NCBI GenBank assembly: GCA_023258775.1
Contig: JALQWJ010000075.1
Coordinates: 1-7,082, forward strand
Length of the DNA: 7,082 nucleotides
Direction: 5' to 3'
Source of the DNA: Burkholderiaceae bacterium
GTDB lineage: Bacteria > Pseudomonadota > Gammaproteobacteria > Burkholderiales > Burkholderiaceae_E
Part shown: piece after piece, positions 1 to 7,082 of the stretch
Numbering within the stretch: position 1 is the stretch's first letter
How the letters are laid out: each line of letters begins with the position of its first letter
Made by a program: the position numbers and the translations under genes
The notes under the pieces: model-generated
The model's database searches: none
What the model was told of the DNA's origin: nothing
What the model saw: the letters and a program-made list of their open reading frames with translations, nothing else

Positions 1-32
1 CTTGAAAGCTTTATTTTTGGGAAGTCTTCTGG
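1..32. other. Short non-coding stretch after the last operon stop codon
   Basis: Thirty-two bases remain after the LivF stop. On the minus strand they contain GAAGACTTC, a short palindrome with a one-base centre, but no stable hairpin followed by a T run. I see no terminator, so the operon may continue beyond the window. Confidence 0.5.
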
Positions 33-872
33 TCAACCGGGAACCCAACGGCCCATTCCATTGCTGCTGGCTAAGCCGATGCTTGTAATACTCGCAGCGG
101 CGCCCAGATAGCTTTGCATTAGCCGTTGATCCTTAAGAAGTTGCTTGGCCTCTCCCTTTAGGACAACCCGACCCGTCTCCATAACATAGGCGTAGTCTGC
201 AACATGCAGTGCTGCTCGGGCATTTTGCTCTACAAGTAGGATCGATACACCAGCTTGTTTTAGATCCCGGATCACGCGAAACACATCAGCGACAACCCGC
301 GGCGCAAGCCCCAGGCTCGGCTCATCGAGCAATAAGAGCTTTGGCCGACCCATCAAAGCACGACCCATTGCTAACATTTGGCGTTCGCCGCCAGAGAGTG
401 TGCCGGCAAGTTGCTGCTTTCGTTCTTCAAGCCTGGGAAACCGTCTGTAAACTTCTTGAAGACTCGAAAAACGATCAGCAGCGCCCAGCCTTCTTCGGTG
501 AAATGCGCCCAGGATCAAGTTATCTTCAACGCTCATTGATACAAAAAGTTCTCGCTTTTCAGGCACAAGGTTCATGCCGAAGCGAACCCTAGACTCCACA
601 TCAGCAGAATCAATCGATCGACCCTCAAAGCTAATTGAGCCGCGGTAAGCCAGCAGCCCTATCAGGGCTTGTAACAGTGTGGACTTGCCAGCGCCATTGC
701 GGCCGATCACAGTGAGCACCTGCCCTCTTCGCATCGAAAGGCTTACCTCCTGTACCGCCTCGACTTCACCATACGCAACATGCAGTTGCTCGACCTTAAG
801 CAGTTCATCGTGCTCCGGATTTACATTAAACCCGGTACCTTCCTGAGCGATGGCTGGAAAAGCCGTACTCAT
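33..872 (-). CDS. LivF-type ATPase subunit of the ABC importer
   Basis: This is the second cytoplasmic ATPase of the importer (279 residues), expected to pair with the LivG domain of the preceding fusion. Motifs are Walker A GRNGAGKST (57-65), LVPEKRELF (102-110, where LivF proteins carry Glu in the Q-loop region), signature LSGGERQ (159-165), Walker B LLLLDEP (179-185), D-loop SLGLAP (186-191) and LVEQN (213-217). Gln in place of the switch His in that last motif is normal for LivF. The protein is about 40 residues longer than typical LivF (about 235). There are roughly 23 residues before the conserved LLKVEQLHVAYG stretch and about 20 after the usual end at SYLGA. The start ATG 872 overlaps the stop of the fusion gene as ATGA. 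That supports the start and coupled translation, although an internal start would still give a complete ATPase domain. It is the last operon gene visible. Confidence 0.94.
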   Translation of the reverse strand: MSTAFPAIAQEGTGFNVNPEHDELLKVEQLHVAYGEVEAVQEVSLSMRRGQVLTVIGRNGAGKSTLLQALIGLLAYRGSISFEGRSIDSADVESRVRFGMNLVPEKRELFVSMSVEDNLILGAFHRRRLGAADRFSSLQEVYRRFPRLEERKQQLAGTLSGGERQMLAMGRALMGRPKLLLLDEPSLGLAPRVVADVFRVIRDLKQAGVSILLVEQNARAALHVADYAYVMETGRVVLKGEAKQLLKDQRLMQSYLGAAASITSIGLASSNGMGRWVPG

Positions 873-2812
873 TCCAGATCCACGCCAAGGTAGGCTTCGA
901 TCACCCGCGGATCCTGCTGAATCTTGGCGGGTTCACCTTGAGCGATGACAACGCCATGCTCCATCACAACAACCCGATCGGCAAGACCCATTACAAATGC
1001 CATATCGTGTTCAACCAGCAAGACGCCAATCCCATCAGCACGAAGCGCCCTTAATAAATCAGCCAGTTGCTGCTTCTCACCAAAGCGCAATCCAGCAGCA
1101 GGCTCATCAAGCAGTAATGCAAGCGGATCAGCAGCTAGTGCTCTGGCAATCTCGAGTGTGCGTTGTTGACCGAGTGCCAGAGAGCCAGCTGGTAAGTGCA
1201 GGACATCTGCCAATCCCACTCTGCGGGCCTGCTCTGCTGCCTCGCGCATTAGCTCACGTTCTTCGAGACGTTCCAAGTGCAAGGCAGCACGCAAGGGTCC
1301 TTGAGTACCCCTAAGATGCGCACCAAGTGCAATATTTTCAAGAACGGACATCTCAGGTAGTAATCGAACGTGTTGAAAACTACGACAAAGTCCAAGCTTT
1401 GCAATGTGCCTCGCCGTCTGACCATGGATCGCCTGACCACAGAAAAAAATTTCGCCGGCATCAAGCGTTTGTACACCGGTCAATAAGTCAAACAAGGTAC
1501 TTTTCCCCGCCCCGTTAGGTCCAATAAGGGCGAGGATCTCAGCCTGCCTCAGTTCTAAACTAATTGCCTGATTAGCGATCAGACCACCAAATCGCTTCTC
1601 GACGCCTTGAGCTCTGAGCAAATAGCCAGCATCTGCACTTAATTGATGGGCCCTTTTGGGGAGCGTCGAAACTGGCCAATTGCTATGCCCAAGTCCCGCT
1701 GGGAACCTTGTAATAACACCAGCCGCTCTCGTATCAAGGCCACTTGATCTTGACTCAGGGGAAGCTGAACGCGACGCAGCGATGATGCGGCGATAGAGTC
1801 GTTCAGCATGCGGCCAAAGTCCCTTTGGGGAATGTTGCAATAAAAGCACCAAAAACAAGCCAAAAACAATACTTTCAAAATTGCCTGAAGCGCCCATCAA
1901 ACGCGGCAATAAATCCTGTAACCACTCCTTGAGCAGTGTCACAACCCCTGCCCCAAGTAAGGCCCCCCAAACCTGGGCCGCACCGCCAAGCACCGCCATG
2001 AACAAATATTCAATACCGATATGCAGTGAGAAGGGAGATGGATTCACAAAACGCTGATAGTGCGCATAGATCCAACCTGAAATACCGGCATAGACTGCGG
2101 CGAGTAAAAAGACAATCATCTTCGATCGCGCTGTATTAACGCCCATTGATTCGGCAACAACCACCCCGCCCTTAAGTGCTCGTATCGCACGACCCTCGCG
2201 TGAGTGAAGCAAATTATCGGTGAGCAGCATCGCTACAAAAAGAACAATCCAAATCAAATAGTAGATCGATGAAGCGGATTTAAAACTAATCCCAAAAATT
2301 TCAATCGGCGGAATCGACGATAAACCGGTATGCCCGCCTAAGAATTCCATATTGCCGAAGATGAAATACAGGCTCAGTCCCCAGGCAATCGTTCCTAATG
2401 GCAGATAATGGCCAGATAGTCTTAAGGTAATCGCACCCAGAGCAAAAGCGAGGGCCAAGGTCATGAAGATGACCGCCAACAATCCAAACCAAGGCGATAA
2501 ACCAAACTTAGTCGACAAGACGGCACTCACGTAAGCACCGAGACCCACAAAGGCTGCCTGACCGAATGAAGTTAGTCCCGCAACACCGGTCATCAAGACC
2601 AAACCTAAAGCCACCAGGGCCACCATACCAATATGATTAGCCATCGTCAGGTAATAGGCTGGGAGTACCCAGGGCGCGAACACCCAGATCAGCAAAAGAA
2701 CGATCACAACCACTGTCTTGGACCAAGACAAAGACAAAGACCCTGCCCCAGCTTTGCCTTTTGCCGGAGTTAAGGACTCAGACTGCTCGCCCAAGGAATT
2801 ATTCCTCATCAT
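869..2812 (-). CDS. LivM permease-LivG ATPase fusion of the ABC importer
   Basis: A single 647-residue chain joins a permease and an ATPase that are separate in the classical Liv system. Residues 1-345 are LivM-like: hydrophobic helices from about 32, the signature [20 protein letters not shown] (79-98), GHTGLSSIP (160-168), the coupling loop [13 protein letters not shown]...[10 protein letters not shown] (204-232) and [22 protein letters not shown] (273-294). A polar linker of about 50 residues (346-396) follows. Residues 397-647 are LivG-like: Walker [10 protein letters not shown] (431-439), Q-loop RSFQHVRL (477-484), signature LALGQQR (545-551, the LivG variant of LSGGQ), Walker B LALLLDEP (564-571) and switch His602 in VEHD. 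All catalytic residues are present, so the ATPase should be active. There is no stop or frameshift at the junction, and such fusions are known in Proteobacteria. It starts within the end of livH (ATG 2812, or a second ATG 2809) and its stop overlaps the livF start, both suggesting coupled translation. Confidence 0.94.
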   Translation of the reverse strand: MMRNNSLGEQSESLTPAKGKAGAGSLSLSWSKTVVVIVLLLIWVFAPWVLPAYYLTMANHIGMVALVALGLVLMTGVAGLTSFGQAAFVGLGAYVSAVLSTKFGLSPWFGLLAVIFMTLALAFALGAITLRLSGHYLPLGTIAWGLSLYFIFGNMEFLGGHTGLSSIPPIEIFGISFKSASSIYYLIWIVLFVAMLLTDNLLHSREGRAIRALKGGVVVAESMGVNTARSKMIVFLLAAVYAGISGWIYAHYQRFVNPSPFSLHIGIEYLFMAVLGGAAQVWGALLGAGVVTLLKEWLQDLLPRLMGASGNFESIVFGLFLVLLLQHSPKGLWPHAERLYRRIIAASRSASPESRSSGLDTRAAGVITRFPAGLGHSNWPVSTLPKRAHQLSADAGYLLRAQGVEKRFGGLIANQAISLELRQAEILALIGPNGAGKSTLFDLLTGVQTLDAGEIFFCGQAIHGQTARHIAKLGLCRSFQHVRLLPEMSVLENIALGAHLRGTQGPLRAALHLERLEERELMREAAEQARRVGLADVLHLPAGSLALGQQRTLEIARALAADPLALLLDEPAAGLRFGEKQQLADLLRALRADGIGVLLVEHDMAFVMGLADRVVVMEHGVVIAQGEPAKIQQDPRVIEAYLGVDLE

Positions 2813-3857
2813 GTAAGCCCTGATGGCGAAGTGAACGCCAGAGCAACACAGGAATAATCAAGGAAAAAACAATCACTTCTTTGAACGAACTTGCCCAAAA
2901 CGAGGCGTAAGCCTCAAGTAATCCAACCAGCAAGGCGCCACCGACAGCAAGTGGGTAACTCGCAAGCCCTGCGACGATCGCACCTACAAAGCCTTTCAGT
3001 CCAATCAAAAAGCCCGTGTCGTAATAAATTGTCGTTATAGGACCGATTAACATCCCAGAGTAGGTGCCGATGAGCGCCGCAAGAAGGAAAACCAGTCGCC
3101 CCGCAAACACTGGTGCTATCCCCATCAGGCGGGCACCAGTTTGATTAATCGCTGTAGCTCGTAAAGCTTTGCCAAATAGACTTTTTTCAAAAAACAAGCC
3201 TAAACCGATCATCAATAACAGGCTCGTGCCTAAAACCCATAGCGTTTGCGCATTCACAGGAACGCCAGCAAAACCGAATGTTCCCTCACTGAAAGGCGGC
3301 GTCCGAGACCCCTCTGCGCCAAAGAAAACTAGACCAATGCCTACAAGAACCAAATGCACAGCTACTGAAACTATGAGAAGCACCAGCACTGGGGCTTGGG
3401 CCATCGGTTGAAACGCAAGCCGATAAATCATCGGGCCGAGCGGTACAACCACCATCAGTGTAAGCAACAGTTGAGCGAAAAGGGGTAGGCTTGAAAGCTT
3501 GAATGATGAGGCTTGCATAAACCAGAACGCGAGGACCAACGCAATCGGGAATAGCAGCTGCCACAGAAATGGCCAGCGGATTCGCCGGACCAGACCCTCA
3601 CCTAGTCTTCGCTGGTAACGCCAATCTAAAAAAAAACAGATCAATCCGGCTGCCAGCAAAAGCCATAAGGTACCTGGAAACTTATTGGCCTGTAATGAAG
3701 CCAAGGTGAGCGCCCCGAAGGCAACGAATTCACCCTGAGGGACGAAAATAACTCGGGTGACTGCAAAAACCATAACCAAAGCCAACGCCAGCAGTGCGTA
3801 AATCGCACCATTGGTGAGCCCGTCTTGTGCAAGAAGTAAAACAATATCCAGATTCAT
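2799..3857 (-). CDS. LivH-type permease subunit of the ABC importer
   Basis: This is an inner-membrane permease of the Liv/HAAT family (352 residues), one of the two channel-forming halves; its partner is the LivM domain encoded next. The N-terminus [20 protein letters not shown] (12-31) followed by [15 protein letters not shown] (36-50) is the LivH hallmark (compare NG..YAL.ALGL and ..HGEF). The cytoplasmic ATPase-coupling loop is visible as [20 protein letters not shown] (228-247), and [29 protein letters not shown] (289-317) is the usual C-terminal helix pair. It is some 50-60 residues longer than the common LivH length of about 290-300. The extra sequence lies around residues 72-135 and includes a basic loop ([17 protein letters not shown]) and an additional hydrophobic stretch. 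The ATG fits the family N-terminus although no good Shine-Dalgarno precedes it. It follows the ligase by 38 nt and overlaps the next gene by 14 bp. Confidence 0.93.
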   Translation of the reverse strand: MNLDIVLLLAQDGLTNGAIYALLALALVMVFAVTRVIFVPQGEFVAFGALTLASLQANKFPGTLWLLLAAGLICFFLDWRYQRRLGEGLVRRIRWPFLWQLLFPIALVLAFWFMQASSFKLSSLPLFAQLLLTLMVVVPLGPMIYRLAFQPMAQAPVLVLLIVSVAVHLVLVGIGLVFFGAEGSRTPPFSEGTFGFAGVPVNAQTLWVLGTSLLLMIGLGLFFEKSLFGKALRATAINQTGARLMGIAPVFAGRLVFLLAALIGTYSGMLIGPITTIYYDTGFLIGLKGFVGAIVAGLASYPLAVGGALLVGLLEAYASFWASSFKEVIVFSLIIPVLLWRSLRHQGLHDEE

Positions 3858-3895
3858 GAAAGGCTTTGAGTGAGCTAATCCCTTTGTTGAGCTGA

Positions 3896-5809
3896 TTAAC
3901 GCAACAAAATTACATCAGGATCGCTTTCGACAGCATACAGCCGCTCAACGATTGCGCGCCGATGATCCAGCACCGCACGCTGGTTGATATAGCCTTTATC
4001 AGTTATTTCGTTGGCGTCGATCGATGCAGGCTCTAGCAATAACAATGCCCTTGTCGGATAGGTCGAGCTTCCGGTGCCCGCCGACGCCAATTTGACAAGA
4101 CGGCTCCTAAGCGCCTCTCGAACCCGAGCATCACCGACTACCGTTTGGTTGGCGACGGTCTCACTGAAGTCTGGACACAGACTTCGGCAGGCGGCCCAAT
4201 TAGGGAAAATCAACAGTCCGATTTCGTGCCGATCGTGACCGGTGATCACGCAATCTTGTATCAACGGGGAAGCCTCGGCAATAACCCGAACTCTCAGTGC
4301 ACCAACATGTACCCATGTACCCGAACTAAGCTTGAAGTCCTCAGCAATTCGCCCATCAAAGACTAAGCCTTTTTCTGGCCTCTCAGCGTCAAAAAAGCGG
4401 CCAGCATCCCCGATACGATAAAAGCCCTGATCGTCGAAGGCCCGGCTTGTTAAATCGGGCGCATCAAAATAACCAGGCGTGACGTTAGGCCCTTTGACAA
4501 GCAGTTCCCACTTGCCAGCGGTAGCTTGCATTTTGACGGTCACACCCGGCGCCGGCAATCCAATAATGCCTGGCTGATCGATCGGATAATGAACTGAGGT
4601 TGCAAGCGGCGCCGTTTCTGTTGAACCCCAGGCAGAAACCATCGCTGGCGGTGGCCCATGTACCGATTTCGCGCAGCGGCGCAATCGATCCCATAATGGT
4701 TGAGGCAATGCTGCAGCAGCGTAAAAAATAAGATCGAGTTCTGAAAAGAAATGCGCCCGAAAATCAGCATCTTGTTCCAAATAGGGCAACAATAGATCGA
4801 AACCGCGGGGAACATTGAAGTAAAGCGTCGGCGCAAGCTCTTTGAGATTTTCAACCGTTTGCTCGATCAATCCGGGCGCCGGCTTTCCCTGATCGATATA
4901 AAGCGTGCCGCCATGCCGAAGAATCAAATGCATGTTGTGGTTGCCACCAAAGGTATGACTCCAGGGCAACCAGTCCACAATAACCGGCGGTCGTGTCGTG
5001 AGAAATGGCCACAGTTGACTTATTGCTTGTTGATTCGAGCACAACATCCGCTGCGTGTTGATAACACCTTTTGGCAGACCAGTGGATCCCGACGTAAAGA
5101 GGATTTTTGCTACTGTGTCCGCGCTTATACTCATGAATGACTGGCGCACGCGTTCGCCTGGCTCAATCTTCGCCCAATCCTCAAACAGCTCAACATCATG
5201 AGCCCCAGACGCAATCTTAGGATGCCGAGAGACCAAAACAGCCGGGTTCAGTTCTGCAAGCTCGGTCAATGCGGCATTCAGTGCTTTCTCATAAACCGCG
5301 CCATCACTGACGTAAATGAGACCAGGCTTTATCAGTTTTAGAATGTAGATCAGCTTGGCGTAATCATTAGACATCAGCGAATAAGCAGCCGAAACAGGTG
5401 CAACAGGAACCCCAACATGCATCGCTGCCAAGCACAACAAAGCATGATCGATGCTGTTCTCTGACAAAATCGCTAGTGGCTTTTGCGCATTCAATCCGCG
5501 CTGCAGTAAGGCTTCGCCAAGCCGGTAAACCCAGTCAAGCGCCCCGCGATAAGTAATGCTTCGCCACGCCCTTGGTTTCAAATTAGAGTTTCCGTCGCCC
5601 GGACGAGCCAAAGGTTCTGCGAGAAAAATCTGATCAGGACTCACGCATGCCCAGTGTTCCAGCCACTCACCAACACAGCGTGAATAAGGTAACAGGCGAT
5701 GTCCAGAGGACAGCAAAACGCAATCGGCTGAAGGCCTTTCCATGCGCAACAATGGTGGCGCAAACCCAGGGTGATCTACCTCTTGGCGCAGGTTCACAAT
5801 CTTCACCAA
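3896..5809 (-). CDS. fcs: Feruloyl-CoA synthetase-like AMP-forming acyl-CoA ligase
   Basis: This is a cytoplasmic enzyme of the ANL superfamily (637 residues from the most upstream start). It adenylates a carboxylic acid with ATP and transfers the acyl group to CoA. Motifs appear in the expected order: phosphate loop [12 protein letters not shown] (238-249), [14 protein letters not shown] (279-292), A5-like WGSTETAP (394-401), A7 YRIGDAGRF (464-472), hinge/A8 [16 protein letters not shown] (485-500), and the C-terminal [13 protein letters not shown] (601-613), with Lys605 as the likely catalytic lysine. The SSGTWV and ITDKGYINQ stretches are characteristic of the feruloyl-CoA synthase group, which activates ferulate, p-coumarate or caffeate. 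The substrate here is inferred, as relatives may act on other aryl or alkyl acids. The start is uncertain: the frame opens at TTG 5809 or GTG 5806. GTG 5797 has a TGGTGA-like site just ahead. Met23 would cut off family-like N-terminal sequence. It lies 4 nt after the binding-protein stop, so translation is probably coupled. Confidence 0.9.
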   Translation of the reverse strand: MVKIVNLRQEVDHPGFAPPLLRMERPSADCVLLSSGHRLLPYSRCVGEWLEHWACVSPDQIFLAEPLARPGDGNSNLKPRAWRSITYRGALDWVYRLGEALLQRGLNAQKPLAILSENSIDHALLCLAAMHVGVPVAPVSAAYSLMSNDYAKLIYILKLIKPGLIYVSDGAVYEKALNAALTELAELNPAVLVSRHPKIASGAHDVELFEDWAKIEPGERVRQSFMSISADTVAKILFTSGSTGLPKGVINTQRMLCSNQQAISQLWPFLTTRPPVIVDWLPWSHTFGGNHNMHLILRHGGTLYIDQGKPAPGLIEQTVENLKELAPTLYFNVPRGFDLLLPYLEQDADFRAHFFSELDLIFYAAAALPQPLWDRLRRCAKSVHGPPPAMVSAWGSTETAPLATSVHYPIDQPGIIGLPAPGVTVKMQATAGKWELLVKGPNVTPGYFDAPDLTSRAFDDQGFYRIGDAGRFFDAERPEKGLVFDGRIAEDFKLSSGTWVHVGALRVRVIAEASPLIQDCVITGHDRHEIGLLIFPNWAACRSLCPDFSETVANQTVVGDARVREALRSRLVKLASAGTGSSTYPTRALLLLEPASIDANEITDKGYINQRAVLDHRRAIVERLYAVESDPDVILLR

Positions 5810-5813
5810 ATGA

Positions 5814-6956
5814 TTAAGGTGTCAGTAGTTTCCAATTACCACCTTCGACCCGAACCATCACACGCGAACGCTGATCCAGACCATTGTGATCGCTTGCGCT
5901 CATGTTGAAAACACCATGTGAGGCGGGAAGTTCTTTGGTTGCTTCAATCGCATCGCGCAAGGCACGCCTGAACTCTGCCGTGCCTGGCTTGGCCTTCTTG
6001 AGCGCTTGGGGTACTGCATTTGACAGCAGCAGGGCTGCGTCCCAAGCGTGTGCGCCAAAGGTCGAGCGGCTATCCTTTCCGTGTACTTTCTCATAAGCGT
6101 TAACATAATCCAGCGCAGCACGTTTACTGGGGTGACTGTCTGGTAGTTCTTCGGCAAGCAACATCGGGCCAACAGGAAATACAGCACCTTCCACGTTTTT
6201 ACCACCCACTCGTAAGAAGTCTCGGTTCGCAACCCCATGGGTTTGATAAATCCGACCCTTGTAGCCACGCTCGCGCAAACTTGCCTGGGGAAGCACGGCA
6301 GGCGTTCCGGAACCAACAACCAGCACAGCATCGGGATTTGCAGCCATCAGCTTGAGCGTTTGCCCTGTTACCGAGGTATCGGTCCGCTGGAATCGCTCCA
6401 CTGTATTCATGGTGATGCCAGCACTTGCAAGCGGCGCCTTCATGGCTTGTAGCCATACCTCGCCATAAGCGTCAGCAAAACCAATAAACCCAAGGCTCTT
6501 CACACCTGCGGTCTTCATCACATCGACGAGCGCGCCCGCCATGATGTTGATACCTTGTGGCGTCACAAAAGACCAAGCATGCTTATCGCCTGTTTGCGGT
6601 GGGATCGGGGCCATGGTGATTACGGGCGTGCCAGACTCAGCGCCGACTTCAATCGCGGCAAGCGAGGTTGGCGTGGTCGTTGAGCCAATAATTGCATCAA
6701 CCTTATGCTCAGCAACAAGTCGCTTTGCGTTTTTATTGGCTTCGGTCGGATTTGTTGCATCATCCAGAACGATATAATTGACCTTTTGACCACCCATTGT
6801 TGTGGGCAGTAGTGACACGGTATTTTTTTCCGGAATCCCCAGCGAAGCGGCTGGGCCCGTTGCTGACACCGTCACACCGATGTTGATCTCTGCCAAAACC
6901 GGTTGGACGATTGCGGTAGTGAACGCAAATAATGCGCCCGCGATAATTTTTCTCAT
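5814..6956 (-). CDS. Periplasmic substrate-binding protein of a Liv/HAAT-type ABC importer, probably for aromatic acids
   Basis: This 380-residue protein is the periplasmic receptor of the importer encoded downstream. Residues 1-22 form a signal peptide: Arg2-Lys3, a hydrophobic core, then V-L-A before a likely cleavage at Ala22/Glu23. The mature part starts with the INIGVTVSATGPAASLGIPE stretch typical of type I (LivK/COG0683) binding proteins. Further family landmarks are LDDATNP (64-70), an IIGSTTTP stretch (89-96) in the usual ligand-contact area, and GFADAYGE (159-166). Length is normal for the family. The pattern resembles the subgroup that includes R. palustris CouP, which binds p-coumarate; this is from memory, not an alignment. 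The ATG is well supported by an AAGGAGG Shine-Dalgarno 6 nt upstream. It is the first gene of the operon, 4 nt before the CoA ligase gene. The ligand is inferred from that neighbour. A classical branched-chain amino acid receptor is the main alternative but less likely. Confidence 0.93.
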   Translation of the reverse strand: MRKIIAGALFAFTTAIVQPVLAEINIGVTVSATGPAASLGIPEKNTVSLLPTTMGGQKVNYIVLDDATNPTEANKNAKRLVAEHKVDAIIGSTTTPTSLAAIEVGAESGTPVITMAPIPPQTGDKHAWSFVTPQGINIMAGALVDVMKTAGVKSLGFIGFADAYGEVWLQAMKAPLASAGITMNTVERFQRTDTSVTGQTLKLMAANPDAVLVVGSGTPAVLPQASLRERGYKGRIYQTHGVANRDFLRVGGKNVEGAVFPVGPMLLAEELPDSHPSKRAALDYVNAYEKVHGKDSRSTFGAHAWDAALLLSNAVPQALKKAKPGTAEFRRALRDAIEATKELPASHGVFNMSASDHNGLDQRSRVMVRVEGGNWKLLTP

Positions 6957-6958
6957 GC

Positions 6959-6992
6959 CTAGCCTCCTTGATTTTAGAATTGCTCAGGCTAG
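6959..6992 (-). promoter_or_regulatory. Inverted repeat in the operon leader overlapping the Shine-Dalgarno
   Basis: On the minus strand CTAGCCT (6992-6986) is followed after 20 nt by its exact reverse complement AGGCTAG (6965-6959). One further G-U pair is possible at the base. The downstream arm covers the last three bases of the AAGGAGG ribosome binding site and most of the spacer to the ATG. In RNA this could form a 7-8 bp stem that limits ribosome access. In DNA it could be a protein-binding palindrome, although the arm centres are 27 bp apart, which is not a whole number of helical turns. A rough count gives about a one-in-four chance of such a pair somewhere in a leader of this size, so it may be accidental. 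Confidence 0.35.
6963..6969 (-). promoter_or_regulatory. Strong Shine-Dalgarno of the binding-protein gene
   Basis: The minus strand reads AAGGAGG, then 6 nt (CTAGGC), then the ATG at 6956. This is a near-perfect ribosome binding site and fixes the start of the binding-protein gene. It is by far the best such site in the window; the downstream genes rely on weak sites or overlaps. That fits the high amount of binding protein usually needed relative to membrane and ATPase subunits, which is an inference. Confidence 0.85.
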
Positions 6993-6995
6993 AGT
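6968..6995 (+). promoter_or_regulatory. Weak sigma-70-like promoter candidate for the divergent gene
   Basis: On the plus strand TTGATT (6968-6973, four of six consensus bases) is followed after 16 bp by TAGAGT (6990-6995, four of six). Transcription would begin near 7002, giving a leader of about 35 nt before the ATG at 7037. The -10 element overlaps the upstream arm of the inverted repeat. The match is weak and depends on the divergent gene being real. Confidence 0.18.
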
Positions 6996-7082
6996 GTCGC
7001 CGATCCCGCCGTCTGCGCGCAAGCCGGAAGCAGACAATGCCCGCCCTCAGAACCGATGCAATCGACAACACCGCCCGTATTG
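6989..7082 (-). CDS. Alternative: possible C-terminal end of an upstream minus-strand gene
   Basis: On the minus strand one frame is open from the window edge for 30 codons and ends at TAG 6991-6989, 32 nt before the binding-protein ATG. The peptide is rich in Gly, Ala and Cys (four Cys, for example IGSEGGHCLLPACAQTAG) and I do not recognise it. If real, the operon would extend further upstream and the promoter would lie outside the window. It covers the same bases as the possible divergent gene start at 7037, and at most one of the two is likely to be real. The other two minus frames either stop early or are Arg-rich. Confidence 0.15.
   Translation of the reverse strand, partial: NTGGVVDCIGSEGGHCLLPACAQTAGSATL
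7037..7082 (+). CDS. Possible start of a divergent gene, cut by the window edge
   Basis: An ATG at 7037 opens a frame with no stop to the end of the window, giving 15 residues: MPALRTDAIDNTARI. It is preceded by GGAAG at 7026-7030 with a 6-nt spacer, a fair Shine-Dalgarno, and most of its third codon positions are G or C. If real, it is divergent from the transport operon with about 80 bp between the two start codons, a layout common for a catabolic gene or a regulator of the operon. Fifteen residues are too few to recognise a family. The competing reading is the tail of a minus-strand gene over the same bases. Open frames this short are common by chance. Confidence 0.35.
   Translation, partial: MPALRTDAIDNTARI

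Noticed and set aside
545..551. Irregular ABC motifs: LALGQQR in the LivG domain and Gln instead of the switch His in LivF
   Set aside because: The positions given here are residue numbers in the LivM-LivG fusion. These variants are normal in LivG and LivF families and do not indicate loss of function.
209..592. A 127-codon plus-strand open frame
   Set aside because: It lies antisense inside the intact LivF gene, whose ATPase motifs are all in the minus frame. The predicted peptide shows no recognisable motif, so it is a shadow frame.
997..1314. A 105-codon plus-strand open frame opposite the LivG domain
   Set aside because: It is antisense to the conserved ATPase domain, is Gln/His/Ala-rich in composition and has no family features.
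3490..3500. The 11-mer CTTGAAAGCTT also occurs at 1-11
   Set aside because: One copy is inside the LivH gene and the other at the window edge. Two copies of an 11-mer with no flanking similarity are best explained by chance.
4540..4854. A 104-codon minus-strand frame within the ligase gene
   Set aside because: It is in a different frame from the ligase, which keeps all its motifs through this region. It has no ribosome site or recognisable domain.
6971..7000. A sigma-70-like promoter for the operon (minus strand GCGACA, 18 bp, TAAAAT)
   Set aside because: The -10 element is decent, but transcription would begin inside the AAGGAGG and remove the ribosome binding site, so it is unlikely to drive the operon.
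6760..7071. A 103-codon minus-strand frame overlapping the binding-protein start
   Set aside because: It is an Arg-rich peptide that runs through the Shine-Dalgarno and out of frame into the well-supported binding-protein gene.

Overview
The window is almost wholly filled by one tightly packed operon on the minus strand, read from about 6960 down to 33. All five genes are intact. They encode a complete ABC importer of the branched-chain amino acid / hydrophobic amino acid transporter (HAAT, Liv) type, with an acyl-CoA ligase gene of the feruloyl-CoA synthetase type placed between the binding-protein gene and the permease genes. GC content is roughly half. The gene style (Liv-type cassette, LivM-LivG fusion, a long LivH variant, an Fcs-like ligase) suggests a proteobacterium, most likely a betaproteobacterium of the Burkholderiales. 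That placement is inferred from protein style, not from a marker gene.

Layout in order of transcription: a periplasmic substrate-binding protein with a signal peptide (6956-5814); an Fcs-like AMP-forming CoA ligase (5809-3896, 4-nt gap, probably non-ATG start); a LivH-type permease (3857-2799, 38-nt gap); a LivM permease fused to a LivG ATPase (2812-869, 14-bp overlap with livH); and a LivF-type ATPase (872-33, ATGA overlap). The right edge (6957-7082) is the leader/upstream region. It has a strong Shine-Dalgarno sequence, a 7-bp inverted repeat whose downstream arm overlaps that Shine-Dalgarno, and a possible start of a divergent plus-strand gene at 7037. Positions 1-32 lie past the last stop codon and show no terminator.

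How the genes may work together: the binding protein would capture an aromatic or phenylpropanoid-type acid in the periplasm, LivH and LivM would form the membrane channel, LivG and LivF would power it, and the ligase would convert the imported acid to its CoA thioester, trapping it and committing it to catabolism. The binding protein resembles the family that includes the p-coumarate binder CouP of Rhodopseudomonas palustris. A Liv-type transporter with an Fcs-like ligase therefore points to lignin-derived hydroxycinnamates (ferulate, p-coumarate, caffeate) or related acids rather than leucine/isoleucine/valine. The exact substrate cannot be read from the sequence. No hydratase/aldolase, dehydrogenase or regulator gene lies inside the window.

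I see no RNA gene, mobile element, CRISPR array or pseudogene. The system is mostly a recognisable type. The points most worth a second look are the ligase embedded in the transporter operon, the M-G fusion, the long LivH and the leader structure.
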